From Dipylidium caninum (Eukaryota; Platyhelminthes; Cestoda; Cyclophyllidea; Dipylidiidae): a DNA stretch of 31,508 nt. Positions 11,087 through 28,024 of this stretch are shown in pieces. The notes beneath the pieces are model-generated. The model saw only the letters and a program-made list of their open reading frames with translations, had not been told where the DNA came from and did no database searches. Every line of letters begins with the position of its first letter. The stretch's first letter is position 1. Location: assembly GCA_017562135.1 (NCBI GenBank), contig QEYB01000099.1:1-31508 (forward strand). Reading direction: 5' to 3'. Made by a program: the position numbers and the translations under genes.

Positions 11087-11925
11087 ACTACAGTTGAAAG
11101 GCAAAAGAGTAGAGTGACGAGGCCTTCCTTTCTTCTCTCCTTGGCTCCCTCCCTTGCCTCTTTCCTTTCCTTTCCTTTCCTTTCCCTTCGGCCAAGTAGC
11201 GAGTCGTGTTTACCCTCCGCAAGTTGGCAAAGACGCGGCGATCGACGCGGTGGCAAAGAAAGTGACATTGGCGTGTTTGTTCTCACCTCTTCTGCCACGC
11301 AAACGGAGGAGGCGTTGTCAACATGCGTCAGTGGGCTGTGAGGGCTCGTCAGTGGGTCGAGGCGGTGTGAATGGCGCAGCGTGTTGCCGAGCGAAGCACC
11401 CTCCTCGTGGACCCTTGACAATCGTGGTCTCTCTCTCGCTCTGATCGACGGGTGCGCTACACCATCACTCACCACACACCGCCTCGTCCTCGCGTCCTCC
11501 CGTGGCCGGGGTCGGCGGGTCCGGGCCGCGCGTCCTCGTGCACCACCGCAGCCCCAAGTCGGTGGAGCTGGTCGCACGTAGCTCAACGGTGCGCTCGGTG
11601 CGACGAGGCGGGGTGGACTGGGCAAGGAAAATACGCGTCGAGCGACGTGGAATGCAATGAGGTGGTTGAAGCGGCGAGTGCGTCGACGAGTGGCCGACGT
11701 GTTGGGCGGAAGTGGGGCCCAACTCCAGTGACGCAGGCCACAAGCCGGAGAATTCGCGTTAGAGATTCTCTCGTCCACTGACTCTTCCATCTTAAAATCC
11801 CCCGTCGTCTCACTACGATACGTGGGATTGCCTCACTTCACGGCAGTTTTTGATGCGCCCTCTCTGCGCCACGAAGACTTTCTGCCTTCACTAGCGTTGT
11901 GATTCCTCCTTTTCTCGCCTTCCAG

Positions 11926-12019
11926 CACGACCATTTTGCCCTCGGTGCCGGTGATGCGTCGGGTGATGGCGGACCTGGCTGACTTCCACAAGGCCTTTCT
12001 GCTCAAGTACGCCTCGTGA
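11926..12019 (+). pseudogene. Intact but orphan copy of alanine aminotransferase last exon
   Basis: After an acceptor (TTTCTCGCCTTCCAG) this 94-nt segment encodes TTILPSVPVMRRVMADLADF then HKAFLLKYAS and TGA, the canonical C-terminus of alanine aminotransferase. Its entry phase (one base) matches exon 6 of the gene at 18844-18956. However, it lies on the plus strand, opposite to that gene, and none of the upstream exons is present nearby on this strand. It is a duplicate carried by the inverted arm. It could only be used if the gene were rearranged or through gene conversion. Confidence 0.85.
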
Positions 12020-12227
12020 TCCTGTTGGCCCCCCCCCTTCCCCCGCGTCTCGGACGAGTGTCTCAACTCAGTTCAGCTCAGCTCTCCTCCCCTCTCCTCT
12101 CCTCGTCTACCTCCACCTCGAGCCCGTCCATCGTTGTCTGCTCCGCTGCCCTCCTCTCTTCCGTCCTGCCCTTCTCCGCGTCGCGTACCCTCTTCTTTGG
12201 GAGCTGGGCAATCCCGCTTTCTTCTCT

Positions 12228-12243
12228 CTCTCTCTCTCTCTCT
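12228..12243. repeat. (CT)n dinucleotide run in left arm
   Basis: Short CT run; the right arm carries the matching GA run at about 15,734-15,753. Confidence 0.85.
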
Positions 12244-12717
12244 TGTCATTCTGACCTCAACTCCTCCCTGTCGTCCTCCAACCCGTCGACTTCTTACTAT
12301 ACCATTAATTGCAGTCTCGCCTTCCTTTTCACTAATCCCTTTTGCGGGGAAACTTTGGTGCTAATCGCCAAACGTCTTATCAAATAAGCAACACTTTTCA
12401 TTCAGTGATTTCTGCTAAATCACGTCCATTCCTCATCATTTCGCCTCAATCTCCACTGAGGACTTCAAATGTGTATATTCTAGCTCATTGCAGTGCACTG
12501 CCACTCGCCAACTCCAACTTTCTATCTTTTTTTCTCTCCCGGCTTCTTCCACTTTTTCATCTTGATGTCTCAACTTTTCTTCGCTCTCTCTCACTGTCCC
12601 TTCTTAGCCGATTTCTTGCGATGCCTTTGAATCGGCCTCAATGAAGTAGCTTCCTCCCAGTGCTATGGCGCCGCTTTCGTTAAGAGGTGATCACGAAAAC
12701 CAATCTAAATCCTCACC

Positions 12718-12842
12718 TGACGTCACAGTGGTTGTCCATGCTTGTGCAGCAGAAAGGACCCAATCGGAGCGTCGCGCAACTCTGATTGGTCGTCTGCGAA
12801 CCAATTAACTTATTGATTGGAGGGACAAACGATACGGATTGG
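12718..12842. promoter_or_regulatory. CRE plus five CCAAT boxes
   Basis: A full palindromic CRE (TGACGTCA, 12718-12725) is followed by five CCAAT/ATTGG pentamers at 12760, 12785, 12801, 12816 and 12838, alternating in strand. Such spacing is typical of NF-Y-dependent promoters. No convincing first exon was identified on either side, so the regulated gene is unknown. Confidence 0.5.
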
Positions 12843-13462
12843 CCGCCCTTCAGGGGGCTAGGATTGCACATTTTTAGGCCTTGTCATCTTTTGTTTGAAC
12901 TTGAGTCCCACCACCGTGATGATGACGAAATGGAGGTGTCAGAAGTACGCTTTGTAGAATTGTAATTTAGTGAAAACGTGTAAAGGCCTCGGCATTAACA
13001 CATTTAGCAGGGAAATGGCATTGAATGTGTCGTTTCGAGTCGGCATAACAATCATGTTTACGGTAAATTTACCGACGCTGCTGCACCCGAAGAAATTCTA
13101 AGCGTCCTTCAACCTCTTAACTGTGTAAATAAAAGGTTAAAGTGCGCCGCAATGGTAATTCAACTCAAAACCCAAAACAAAACACCAAGTATGTGGGTAG
13201 GTGGTAGAAGTAAACAAACATTTCGGCTTAGTGCACTTGCCGTGTTTACCCCCCAGGAGGGAAATGTTGTTTGTGGATTGTAAATTTAAATCAAGCCTAC
13301 GTCGAATGCTCGATCTTGGGTCAAGGCCGCCGTCCCACACTCGATCTCGGGTATTTTGATTTACACCTTGTTTACAGAGAAAAATCCGAAATGGAAGACG
13401 ATGTTCCGGCGGCGGACGCACTGGAAAGAGCCGACTTGCCCAAAGTTGCCCCACGATGTCCC

Positions 13463-13516
13463 GATCATGCATGGTCTGGCAAAAGGACTTCCAGAGGTCA
13501 GGAACAACTCCCGAGT
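13463..13516 (+). repeat. Short inverted repeat, left copy
   Basis: Starts GATCATGCATGG and ends ACTCCCGAGT. It pairs with 13746-13800 at roughly 85 percent identity by eye, with one indel. Confidence 0.85.
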
Positions 13517-13745
13517 GCCTGTGGTCTGCCTTTGTGAGGAGGCTTGTGCGAAAGGTGCGTAGATTCTGACGCCGGACACAGCAGAACGCACACGGGACAT
13601 TAAAAGACACACAAACTACCGCTCTTCTGGAGCCGGGACGAGTGTGTTTGGCCGAATTTACGCGGGGGAGGAGGAGGTAGACGCAATAACATCCCTACAT
13701 TTGGGAGTGTGGAGAGAACACAGACCTCCGAGGCAAAACGGGGGT

Positions 13746-13800
13746 ACTCGGGAGTTAGTCCTGACATCTAAAAGCCCTTTTTGCCAAACCATGCATGATC
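13746..13800 (-). repeat. Short inverted repeat, right copy
   Basis: Reverse complement of 13463-13516 across a loop of about 229 bp. It ends exactly at the stop region of the zinc-finger open frame. It could be the termini of a small degenerate non-autonomous element or a hairpin-forming 3' end. Confidence 0.85.
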
Positions 13801-14806
13801 ATGAGGACCATGAGGGCCTCCGGCGACCCGAACTGACGACAGTCGCAGAGCAGACACACCGAGGACTCCCCTCCGCGTTGTAGTAGTTAATTTCGGCTTC
13901 TATGAACTCCTCCAACTGAGTGTTACATGAGTGGCCCTCGTAAATCGTCGCCAAGTCGAGCGTTTGGCCGCAGAAGAGGCAGGTCGTGTAGTGGGCGACG
14001 ACAGGCTGCGCACACGCCGCATCCGCATCCGCGTCCGTCGCGCTCTCCTCCGTGAGGGTGTTCCGTGGTTCGCGCTCACTCGGCAGCCACTCCTTCCAGG
14101 ACTTGTTGTTCGCCTTCACGTCCTCCTGGTCCACCACCACCTCCTCATCTCCCCTCTCCGCGCTCTCCTCCTCCGCCCTGTCTTCCGCCTCCTCCTCTTC
14201 CTCCCCGTCCTCCTCGTCTTCGTCCTTCTCGTCCTCATCCTCCTCCTTCCCGCCACTATCCGTTCTGCCCGCAGCCGGGGCTTGAGTGGGCCGCTTGGAG
14301 ACCGAGTAGGGAGTCTTCAGGCGGTTTCGCGTCACTGCCTCGTTGATCGCATACTGACGGACCTTCTCGACGGCCTTGGTCCACACAGCGGGCAGGTTAA
14401 GGAAGTGGTGCTTCTGCGAGACGAGGTGTGCCTGCAGAGCGGCGCTGGAGGGGCTCTCGAGATAGCAGAAATTGCATGGATAGGAGGTTATGCCCCGCTG
14501 TAACACGTGGGGCAGAGAGAGTTGGCGGAATTCTCTCAATTCCACGGCATCCTGCGATTCTGCCGCCTTTCCCACATCCACGTACACGTGAAGCTTCCGC
14601 AAGGTCATGAGGACGTGGACCGCGGTGTTTCGACGGAGCACGTGATCGATGAGGAGAGCAGTTCGTTGCATCAACTTCTCCTTCCGCTTGCGCCTTGAGC
14701 GTAGGATCTCCTCACCCCATCGGAGCAAAGAGGTGGTCTTGTCGTCGGAGCAAAATTTGTCGTGGAGCAAAATTTGGGCAAATTGGCTCTTTCCGGCCAG
14801 TCGCAT
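13799..14806 (-). CDS. C2H2-type zinc-finger protein with acidic region
   Basis: The frame encodes about 335 residues from the ATG at 14806. An N-terminal basic helix-rich part (RSRRKRKEKLMQRTALLIDH) leads to a C2H2 finger (CNFC, then HLVSQKH) and a helical tail (QYAINEAVTRNR). A long Glu/Asp-rich region (encoded by about 14,150-14,260) follows, then a second cysteine cluster (CLFC, GHSC). The finger with its helical tail is reminiscent of AKAP95/ZNF326-type nuclear RNA/DNA-binding proteins, but that is a weak, by-eye resemblance. The same frame is open further upstream to 15358, so the true start or a 5' exon could lie there. A donor-like CG|GTGTGT at about 13,847 could end the exon earlier, making the last residues non-coding. 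Confidence 0.65.
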   Translation of the reverse strand: MRLAGKSQFAQILLHDKFCSDDKTTSLLRWGEEILRSRRKRKEKLMQRTALLIDHVLRRNTAVHVLMTLRKLHVYVDVGKAAESQDAVELREFRQLSLPHVLQRGITSYPCNFCYLESPSSAALQAHLVSQKHHFLNLPAVWTKAVEKVRQYAINEAVTRNRLKTPYSVSKRPTQAPAAGRTDSGGKEEDEDEKDEDEEDGEEEEEAEDRAEEESAERGDEEVVVDQEDVKANNKSWKEWLPSEREPRNTLTEESATDADADAACAQPVVAHYTTCLFCGQTLDLATIYEGHSCNTQLEEFIEAEINYYNAEGSPRCVCSATVVSSGRRRPSWSS

Positions 14807-15088
14807 TGGGCGACTGAGCGGTTGTGCACTCACCCATTGTCCCGGGTGAGTAGGAGAAGAGGCACTACGCCCGGGCAGTGGACGAGGAGAGTAAAGTAAA
14901 GAGGAAGGGACAATGTCATTGGCGGCTGGATGAATCTGCCGCTTGCTTTCGTCAGTTGGACGGAAAAAGGAAGCTTCAAGTGGACGATGAGAATGTCCCC
15001 TGTGAGGTGGACGAGTGTCTGATGGTTGGGTGAGAAGAAAGGGGCGTTTGAACGCCCGGTGAGACGAAGCACAGCACGTCGGGGGGAG

Positions 15089-15403
15089 ATGACAGAGGCG
15101 ACTTCCACTCCTCGCATTTTGCGAAGTAAAAACAGCGTGGACGACCTGGAGAAGTGGCGCGTCCATCTCTGCATAGAGCAACAGTCTGCATTGAAGGAGA
15201 CACTGAGTCGGTGTCGCGTCGATCGACGAGGAGGAGCTGTGGGATTCTCTCAGGCGTAGGTCGAGGCGCATCGGTGGTCGCTGACGCAACTCACGCCAAT
15301 GGCGGCACGAGGGCGAAACTTTTCGAAGGACAACTTTTTCCCGTTCAGAAAGTTGCATCTCAGTCAGCCGGGATTAAACACCACAAATGCCAAGCGGAGC
15401 TAG
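15089..15403 (+). CDS. Possible coding stretch with in-frame TAG, opposite to the zinc-finger 5' region
   Basis: A single plus frame reads protein-like on both sides of one TAG (15257-15259): NSVDDLEKWRVHLCIEQQSA before it and RWSLTQLTPMAARGRNFSKD after it, ending at TAG 15401. An acceptor-like TTCTCTCAG just before the TAG would switch to another open frame instead. The minus strand is also open here. No family is recognised; strand and exon structure remain unresolved. Confidence 0.2.
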
Positions 15404-15958
15404 GGTCTTGGCCTCGAATACGCGAAACTGATGGAGGCGGATGAAAGGAGAGAGCCGGTTGCTACCCTTCCAGGCCGTGAAGGCCCCGCTTCCCCACTTG
15501 TTGAAGCGGAATCCTGCCAAATGCCAGTGACTATCACGACAGCGTCGAACGAGAATGTGCATGTCCCCTAGTGCAATGGTGTCTGCAGCTATCTATCAGT
15601 GTATTTGTTCGGTCTTTGCATTTAGGATGCACTACAAAATTCGAAATTGAGGGAAGGAGGGCAGAAGGAGGGATTCTACGGAGGGAGGGACAACGGGTTG
15701 GAGGACGACAGGGAGGAGTTGAGGTCAGAATGACAAGAGAGAGAGAGAGAGAGAAGAAAGCGGGATTGCCCAGCTCCCAAAGAAGAGGGTACGCGACGCG
15801 GAGAAGGGCAGGACGGAAGAGAGGAGGGCAGCGGAGCAGACAACGATGGACGGGCTCGAGGTGGAGGTAGACGAGGAGAGGAGAGGGGAGGAGAGCTGAG
15901 CTGAACTGAGTTGAGACACTCGTCCGAGACGCGGGGGGAAGGGGGGGGGCCAACAGGA

Positions 15959-22155
<6,197 letters not shown>

Positions 22156-22219
22156 GTCGGGAAGGAGCAAGGGAAATGTCGAAGACTAATGAGCAAACCC
22201 AAGGTCTGTGTTATCGGGG

Positions 22220-22227
22220 CTTTTATA
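22220..22227 (-). promoter_or_regulatory. TATA-like box upstream of alanine aminotransferase
   Basis: TATAAAAG on the minus strand, about 65 bp before the ATG at 22155, a position that would give a short 5' leader. A CRE lies further upstream at 22371-22378. Confidence 0.35.
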
Positions 22228-22370
22228 ATAGGCTCTTCAGGAGGAAACGGTAAAACAAGTAAATTCTAATATCAGATTCTAAGGTAACGCAATTCAAGAT
22301 AAATATCATAGCCAGGATAATAATAGACTTATTATGGTGTACGCTACATGTTGGTTTGTGTGTATTTATT

Positions 22371-22378
22371 TGACGTCA
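22371..22378. promoter_or_regulatory. CRE palindrome upstream of alanine aminotransferase
   Basis: TGACGTCA about 216 bp upstream of the ATG. CREB-type control of aminotransferases is known in animals; here it is only a motif match. A second TGACGTCA occurs in intron 4 at about 20,364. Confidence 0.3.
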
Positions 22379-24190
22379 GCTTGCGCAAGATTTGCATTTT
22401 AAGATAAATAGATATTTTGATCACTTTAGCTTTTTTGCAAGCTAATCGCCTTCAATAATTGCGTTTTCCTATAATATAAGGTGTTTAACGAGGGGAATAA
22501 TCCATAAAATAGTCCGATAAGCAGTGCACCACATATCCTTAATAGGAATTAATGAATTAAATATAGAGCATTCAACCAAATCGTCTGTAGTTTCTCCACA
22601 TTTTATGGTTACGAACAGTTATTGTTGTATAGGCGGCGAAGTGAAAAATTTGTGTTAATAATTCATCGCCTCCCGCCTTAGCCTTAAAGCGTACATTTTT
22701 GCAGTGTTCTTTTTTTCTGACCGTGTGGTTGTGTGCGCAAACACTTCGCCGAATATGTCATATGTTCTTTCGCTACGCAAAGGCGAGGATGTCCTCTTTT
22801 GTGCACTTGACAGTTGATGCGATACCATTAGGTGCTATCATGTGTTGTCATTCCCTCCGTTCCCATAAGTCATTTGGTTATGCACCTGACTCCGATTATC
22901 GCCATTTTGAAATTTTTCGGAGCACTGAGCACCCACTCCAGGTTGAATCCGTCAAGGAGGTAAGATGATGGATCTTTAAACGCTTGAATTACTTACTCCG
23001 AGCAAAGACTTTAGCCCATGTTTTTGTATCAGTACGACACTTATGGACAAAATCGGTCAAATTATGCGCTTTTGCACAACTGTAGTGTTTTGCTTTGTAC
23101 ACTTCCCGTTCTCAAAAGTATGAAAATGTCCTAGATGCGAAAATTAGCGAAAGAGAGGCACAAGTAGTGATTGCATGCACTACCTAGGGGCTAATCATGG
23201 CGTCAACCTTCAACTGGTTTTGTGATTTAACGACGGTAAAGTGGTTCACAAATGATGACGGTATAGATTTCTCCGCAGTCATTTTCTCCTCTAGCCTCTG
23301 AACAGTTAGGAGATCATAGAGACGAATAATCTCCCTAGGCCTTGTAAAATTAATTACTCTCAAGTTAACCTAATTTACAAAGGCAATACACTAGAAGAGT
23401 GGAAGTTAACGTTCAAGTAACCTTTCGTCAAATGTCGTTGCGAGCACAGAGAGCAACAGCTGCGATAGATAAACAACACAAACAACAGCAGCAGCGTCTC
23501 TATGGCGAAATAGGGTCGCTAGTCAAGCACTATAAAGTCGTTTTGCGTAAATTCTCTCCACTCCGCTCGGTGCATCAGCACCCAATGCGGTCCCCAGTCG
23601 ACACCAGCCCACTTTAATCCTCGTCACGAAGGTGGTGGAGACAGTCACGAGGCGGTGGCGGCTTCTGCGACGAAGGGGCGCCTTCGCGGAGGGGTGAGTC
23701 CACTTTCCGACAAGGCGTCCGTCTGCATTTGCGAAACCTGTGTCATGTTTTCAACCCCGTGCCGAGTTGGAGGGCATTCGCGGTGTTGGACTGGTGTAGA
23801 TGTTGCAGCCCCACTTCCGGTCACCACACGATGCCACAGTTGGCAGACTCTCAGAACGAGTAAAAAATTTTTTATTCTCGACTAAGTGGAGTGGAAGTAA
23901 GGCGTTGGCGGCGAGCACCACCCTCGGCCTCCTCATGCGCGTCACATGATGGCCGTCAGCACAATGAGAAATCTTTCCACAAAATCTCAAGACTCCTCAA
24001 ACCAGTGGCGTGTAAGGCTATTGCACTTGGCAATGTGTGAAGTGAGGTTAGCAGGGCAGGCGAAGAGTGTTTTATCATTCATGGAAGCGTGGAGCAAAAA
24101 AAGCAGCAAATCCCTGGGGTCACTCGAGTACCGCGGAGGCTTTTTTCCTGGCGTTCAACTGAGGAGATTCGTCCATTGAACTTCTTTCAG
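22379..24190. other. Mostly non-coding flank upstream of aminotransferase
   Basis: AT-rich to about 23,400, then GC content rises. One tentative plus exon lies at 22814-22959: acceptor CACTTGACAG, donor GAG|GTAAGA, frame including SFGYAPDSDYRHFEIFRSTE. A Gln-rich frame at 23,399-23,617 has no splice support. Confidence 0.35.
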
Positions 24191-24652
24191 GGATGCCCTG
24201 TGTCGTGCCAGCATGCGCTTGTCCCCTCGCCTCCCAAGCCATTTCATCCGCGTCTTCGACGAATTCGTTCACGGGACAGATGGACTCGGCGAGGTGGAGG
24301 GCAAAGGCGTCGGTGAGTCTCTTATCGCCGCCTCGCTTGCTGGTTTTGAGAATTTAGCAATGCGAGAGCTATTCAGCAAGTCGGTCCGGTCTTCAAGAGT
24401 AGTGCACTTCGTTGGGAAACTCTTCAATATCACCGGTGAGCGTTGGCAGTCTAGACACAAAGACTTTCTTCTCCCTGTCTGTCTGATTGTCTGTCTGTCT
24501 ACCCGTCTGCAACCGCCGTCGTTTCGTCAGGAGCCCATAATTGTTGTGTCCTTCCGCACAACGGACTCTCCTCGACGGACGCCTGGTTCCGCATCGACTT
24601 TTACTGCAAATGCGAGGAGAAAATCATCCTCCGCCCGAAGAGACGGTCGTAG
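24191..24652 (+). CDS. Tentative two-exon C-terminal coding segment
   Basis: Exon 24191-24435 follows the strong acceptor AACTTCTTTCAG and ends in phase 1 at CCG|GTGAGC. The next acceptor (GTCGTTTCGTCAG, after a long pyrimidine tract) opens exon 24531-24652 in the matching phase and ends at TAG. Protein pieces: LPSHFIRVFDEFVHGTDGLG, MRELFSKSVRSSRVVHFVGK, then STDAWFRIDFYCKCEEKIIL. A 45-nt in-frame segment (about 24,314-24,358) with its own splice-like ends could be an optional intron. No family is recognised. Confidence 0.35.
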
Positions 24653-26257
24653 GAGGCTCTCCCTTTCCTTCAACGCCTGTCAATCTCCGTTGAAGATAGT
24701 GTCGCACTTGGCCACTGTGTCTCCGTGTCCTCGGCGCCAAAAGACTAACGGACATCATGATTTCCGCGGCAGCAAATGCCTGTAAACTTCTGCGGTGCCC
24801 TAAAATTTACTTCGTGGAGGGAGGAATGGTGGAAATTAACATCCACAATGGAATACAGAGATCACCTTCATCATAGTCCATATTTTTTGCAACCACTAGA
24901 AAAAGATATTGTCCTAATTACTCAATCTTAAGTTGTTAGTGCATTTTGTTTGCCTCACTGACAATGGGGAGCATTGAATGATGCAAGAAAGAAAAGAGGA
25001 AATATTTAAGGAAGCACAAACTGAAAGAGGCGCCCAGTGTATCTCAAGACTGACAACGAAGAAAACTCAAATCCCTCATCTCTAACTGATGAGTTAATAA
25101 TTGTGGCGTTTTTTCTAGCCACCTGTGCTATTCTCGGCAATTGCCGGCTATTTTTACTTTATATAACTTTTTTTTCCCCTTTTTTTTTTTGTTCAAGGTC
25201 TGTTTTTAGCCAAGCATAGTGGCGCTCATGCAGAGTCGACTCTTGTCAAATTGTCAACCTCTGTGGTTGCCAGCATCTACCAAGTCCTTCCTCTACATTA
25301 ATTTTAATTAATTAAAAGTGATCATGTGCTCTTGGCTGCACCTACCCTTGGGGTCTTTTTTCACAAGCAGCTTTCATCCTTGTCGAGATTCGACTTCAAT
25401 CACGTGTCCTCCAAATTCTTTCTTCTCACCACTGCGAACGAATGCGGTGATAAGTTAAACAGACGTATTTTTGCATGGGGAAAGCAAAAGAGCTCTTGTA
25501 TTTTACTCTAAGGAGAAAATATAAGTGTGTGTCAGCGCTTTGAAAGCATACGGTATGGCAACCTAGCATAAATGTGGAGCAATTCGAGTATAACGAACAT
25601 CAGTACGCTAATTGTGGATGTGAAGGCCACCACTGCTAAACGAGACCAAGAAGCCCTTAGGCCAGTTTGAGAGAAGTGTGAGAATTATCTAAAGTTCACG
25701 CTGGGATATTCTTTCTGAAAAGCAATACCGACATCTTAAGTAATCAGCACTTCAGAAAAATTTTTCCTCATATACTTAACAAGGTTGAGGCACTTCGATA
25801 TCCAGGATTTTGCCTTTTACGGGGATGAAGTAAAATTCGCCAAGGTAATCGAGATGACTATGTTTAAAAAGAAGCAAAGTATTCCAATAGCTTATCAGAG
25901 GTTATCTTTGGTAATGGTGTGCCAACGACGTCCATGACACCACAACATATTTGGCGAAAAGTTCAAAGTGTCACCTATGCACAGTCGTGATTTGGTCTAT
26001 GAACTTGAACAAGTCCTGTTGTCCTGCATAAAAAGTAAAACCACAGCCAAAAATTTAGTGATGGTTTTTTATAATAATAAAAGCGTAAAAGTGTTGGTTT
26101 TACGAATAATTTTTGTATATAAGAAGCTATTATATAACATTTTGTTAAATGTTCGTTTGTTAAGCTAAAAATGGTGAACTAGAATCAACTGCACGCCAAA
26201 ATCATTAATGCTGCGAAAGAGCGTGTTGGCTCGGATGCTTGCCGGATTATCAGCTAG
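24653..26257. other. AT-rich stretch, no secure gene
   Basis: Contains a hydrophobic, membrane-segment-like frame at 25,037-25,219 (LIIVAFFLATCAILG) just before a very pyrimidine-rich acceptor-like tract, and a short exon-like piece near 25,980 (RDLVYELEQVLLSCIK). Neither has enough support to call. Confidence 0.35.
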
Positions 26258-26655
26258 CAGCGTGATCTATATTTCCTTTATGTTCGCGTTGACGGTGACG
26301 GGATCCAGCGAAACGTCCGTCTGCCCTGGGTTTGGTTGGACTTAGAAGAGGCGGCATGTTGGAATGCTTTTAGAAAAGCATGTGGAGCGGGCAATGTCAA
26401 ATGGTGCAAGCAAAGCGATCGACTGTGACTATTAGCTCGCAAAAACAGTGAAGTAGCAACAACGGGAGAAAGCATCCACGGGCGGTGAAATCGTTCTCAG
26501 AGCCAGCATTGTTACAAACGCGCACGGGCTCCGAGCCGACCACTGTGGTGAGTCCCGATGAAAGTTCTTCCCGTAAGAGATCCGTGCACAGGACTCCGTA
26601 TACAACAGTGACACTTCCATCAGGTTTTAGAAATCTTGGCATGCATGAGTTCTGA
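26258..26655 (+). CDS. Tentative two-exon C-terminal coding segment
   Basis: Exon 26258-26403 (DLYFLYVRVDGDGIQRNVRL, then WVWLDLEEA) ends in phase 2 before GTGCAAG. A 53-nt intron ending AAGTAG leads to exon 26457-26655, a Ser/Thr-rich tail (SEPTTVVSPDESSSRKRSVH) ending at TGA. The phases agree but the acceptors are weak, and the frame upstream of 26258 holds a TAG. The opposite strand is also open at 26,397-26,642. The product is unknown. Confidence 0.25.
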
Positions 26656-27858
26656 GATCACGGGAGTATGATTGTTAGTTCAGAGCCTGTCATTTACTTT
26701 CCGTGGTTATTGCGTTTACATGTTGCTTGTTTAAACTTTAAGTGTTTACAGAATGGATTCATCGCATTTACAAGTGACCTGCGGTCTAAATCTGACTTGT
26801 TCGGTTCATGACTATTTGCTGAGGCAAGCATAAGGCTCTTGCTCCCAAGTGTTCTATCAACTTAATAGTGACATTATTCCCTGGTAATCGTTTGCATATT
26901 TTATGCTCCGTTATTCTTAAGTGAAGTAATTAAAACCTGTTCTTTAACGCCTTTGTTATCTCAATAACGAGAATGGAGTTCAATACCAAAATGGTAAGTG
27001 TTGGATCAACCACGATATCCGTAAGTTAAAAATTGATGCATTCGCGAATTTGCCATCCTAAGGCGGAAATCCTGTGAGAATTCTATTGTGTAATTGTTGA
27101 CAGCTCTATTATTATTTAGTTACTGTTTTCCGCCAACATAAAGAAGACGAATACCATTTTGTGCCAGGTTACATGTTAAGTGCTCGTGGTGACTGACATT
27201 ATAGCTTCTGATATTACTTTTCTTCCATTTAGACAACAAAGATGCTTAGAAATTCTTTAACTACTAATTGGAGGACTTCACGAGGAGATCGAAGAGCCCC
27301 GCTCACGCAACCACATAGTGGTGTCAATTACGTTAGTCGTCTCGATTGATCGTCAATTACCTCCCCTACTATTACGAGGTAAAAAATTTATATAGCTCAA
27401 AGTAATATGAAAGCATCACCAGCTTCACTACAGCTGAACGGGTAACTTGGTATCGGAACACTCGACACGAAAGTGGTCGAAGACCAGATTGGTATCCAAA
27501 GGTCACGTGCCCATCGAGCTGGGCATTTTTAATTATATTCCGCTGTGTGCTAAATTTGTTAACTGTCCACTGTGAGTCCTGTGTTCCACAAAGAGTTTAA
27601 TTAAATACGAAACAAACCACGATTGGTTTTGACTACCTCTCAATTTGTTGCATGTCATGCTAGTTCTGTTTTCTACTTTGATATAAAATTTTACTGTTCT
27701 CAGGTCTACTTATGGTCTCTAGTATTGCAACAGCGAGGTGAGAAGAGCTTGCTCATATTCTAACCGCCAATTATTACCCGATTAGTTCGACTCATAAGTT
27801 CACCTGATTCATCGAACTTAGCGTCTTCCTGTTGCTAAATGATTGTCTTTTTGAACAG

Positions 27859-28024
27859 ATGCATTGCACCTCTGTCATTCGCAAAGTTCAAGCGTAGCAT
27901 GACGTCTCCCATTTTGTCTCTGGACTGTGGTCCGAGAACGTCAGCTATATTGATTCGTGACACTCTGACAAGCGATGATACTCTCCCATGCGCTGAGTCT
28001 AGAGAACTTACAAAACCTGAATAA
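27859..28024 (+). CDS. Tentative terminal exon
   Basis: Acceptor TCTTTTTGAACAG, then 54 codons (SPILSLDCGPRTSAILIRDT in the middle) to TAA. A 79-codon open frame on the minus strand (27835-28074) overlaps it, so strand is uncertain. No family is recognised. Confidence 0.2.

Larger units (their letters stand above)
10449..12286 (+). repeat. Left arm of 1.84-kb inverted duplication
   Basis: This arm is the reverse complement of 15693-17550 along its whole length. The outer end begins CGGCCTTGACCGCCGTCGG and the inner end finishes at CCTCCAACCCGT; similarity stops abruptly beyond the inner end. Shared internal landmarks include a CTG repeat, a TTTCC pentanucleotide repeat, a CT repeat and the terminal exon of alanine aminotransferase. 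Most differences between arms are single-base insertions or deletions in homopolymers plus one 8-bp indel near 11,785. The 448-codon minus-strand open frame here mirrors intron sequence of the aminotransferase gene and is not called a gene. Confidence 0.95.
12287..15692. other. Unique spacer between the inverted arms
   Basis: The 3.4 kb between the arms is not self-complementary as a whole. From left to right it contains a CRE/CCAAT-box cluster, the short inverted repeat at 13463-13800 and the minus-strand zinc-finger gene. Because it is unique sequence, the arms are not a simple sequencing hairpin. Recombination between the arms would invert this spacer. Confidence 0.85.

Noticed and set aside
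10444..11790. 448-codon minus-strand open frame in the left arm
   Set aside because: It corresponds to the aminotransferase intron 6 sequence of the right arm, is interrupted in that copy by indels, and is an Arg/Ser/His/Ala-rich low-complexity product of CpG-rich DNA.
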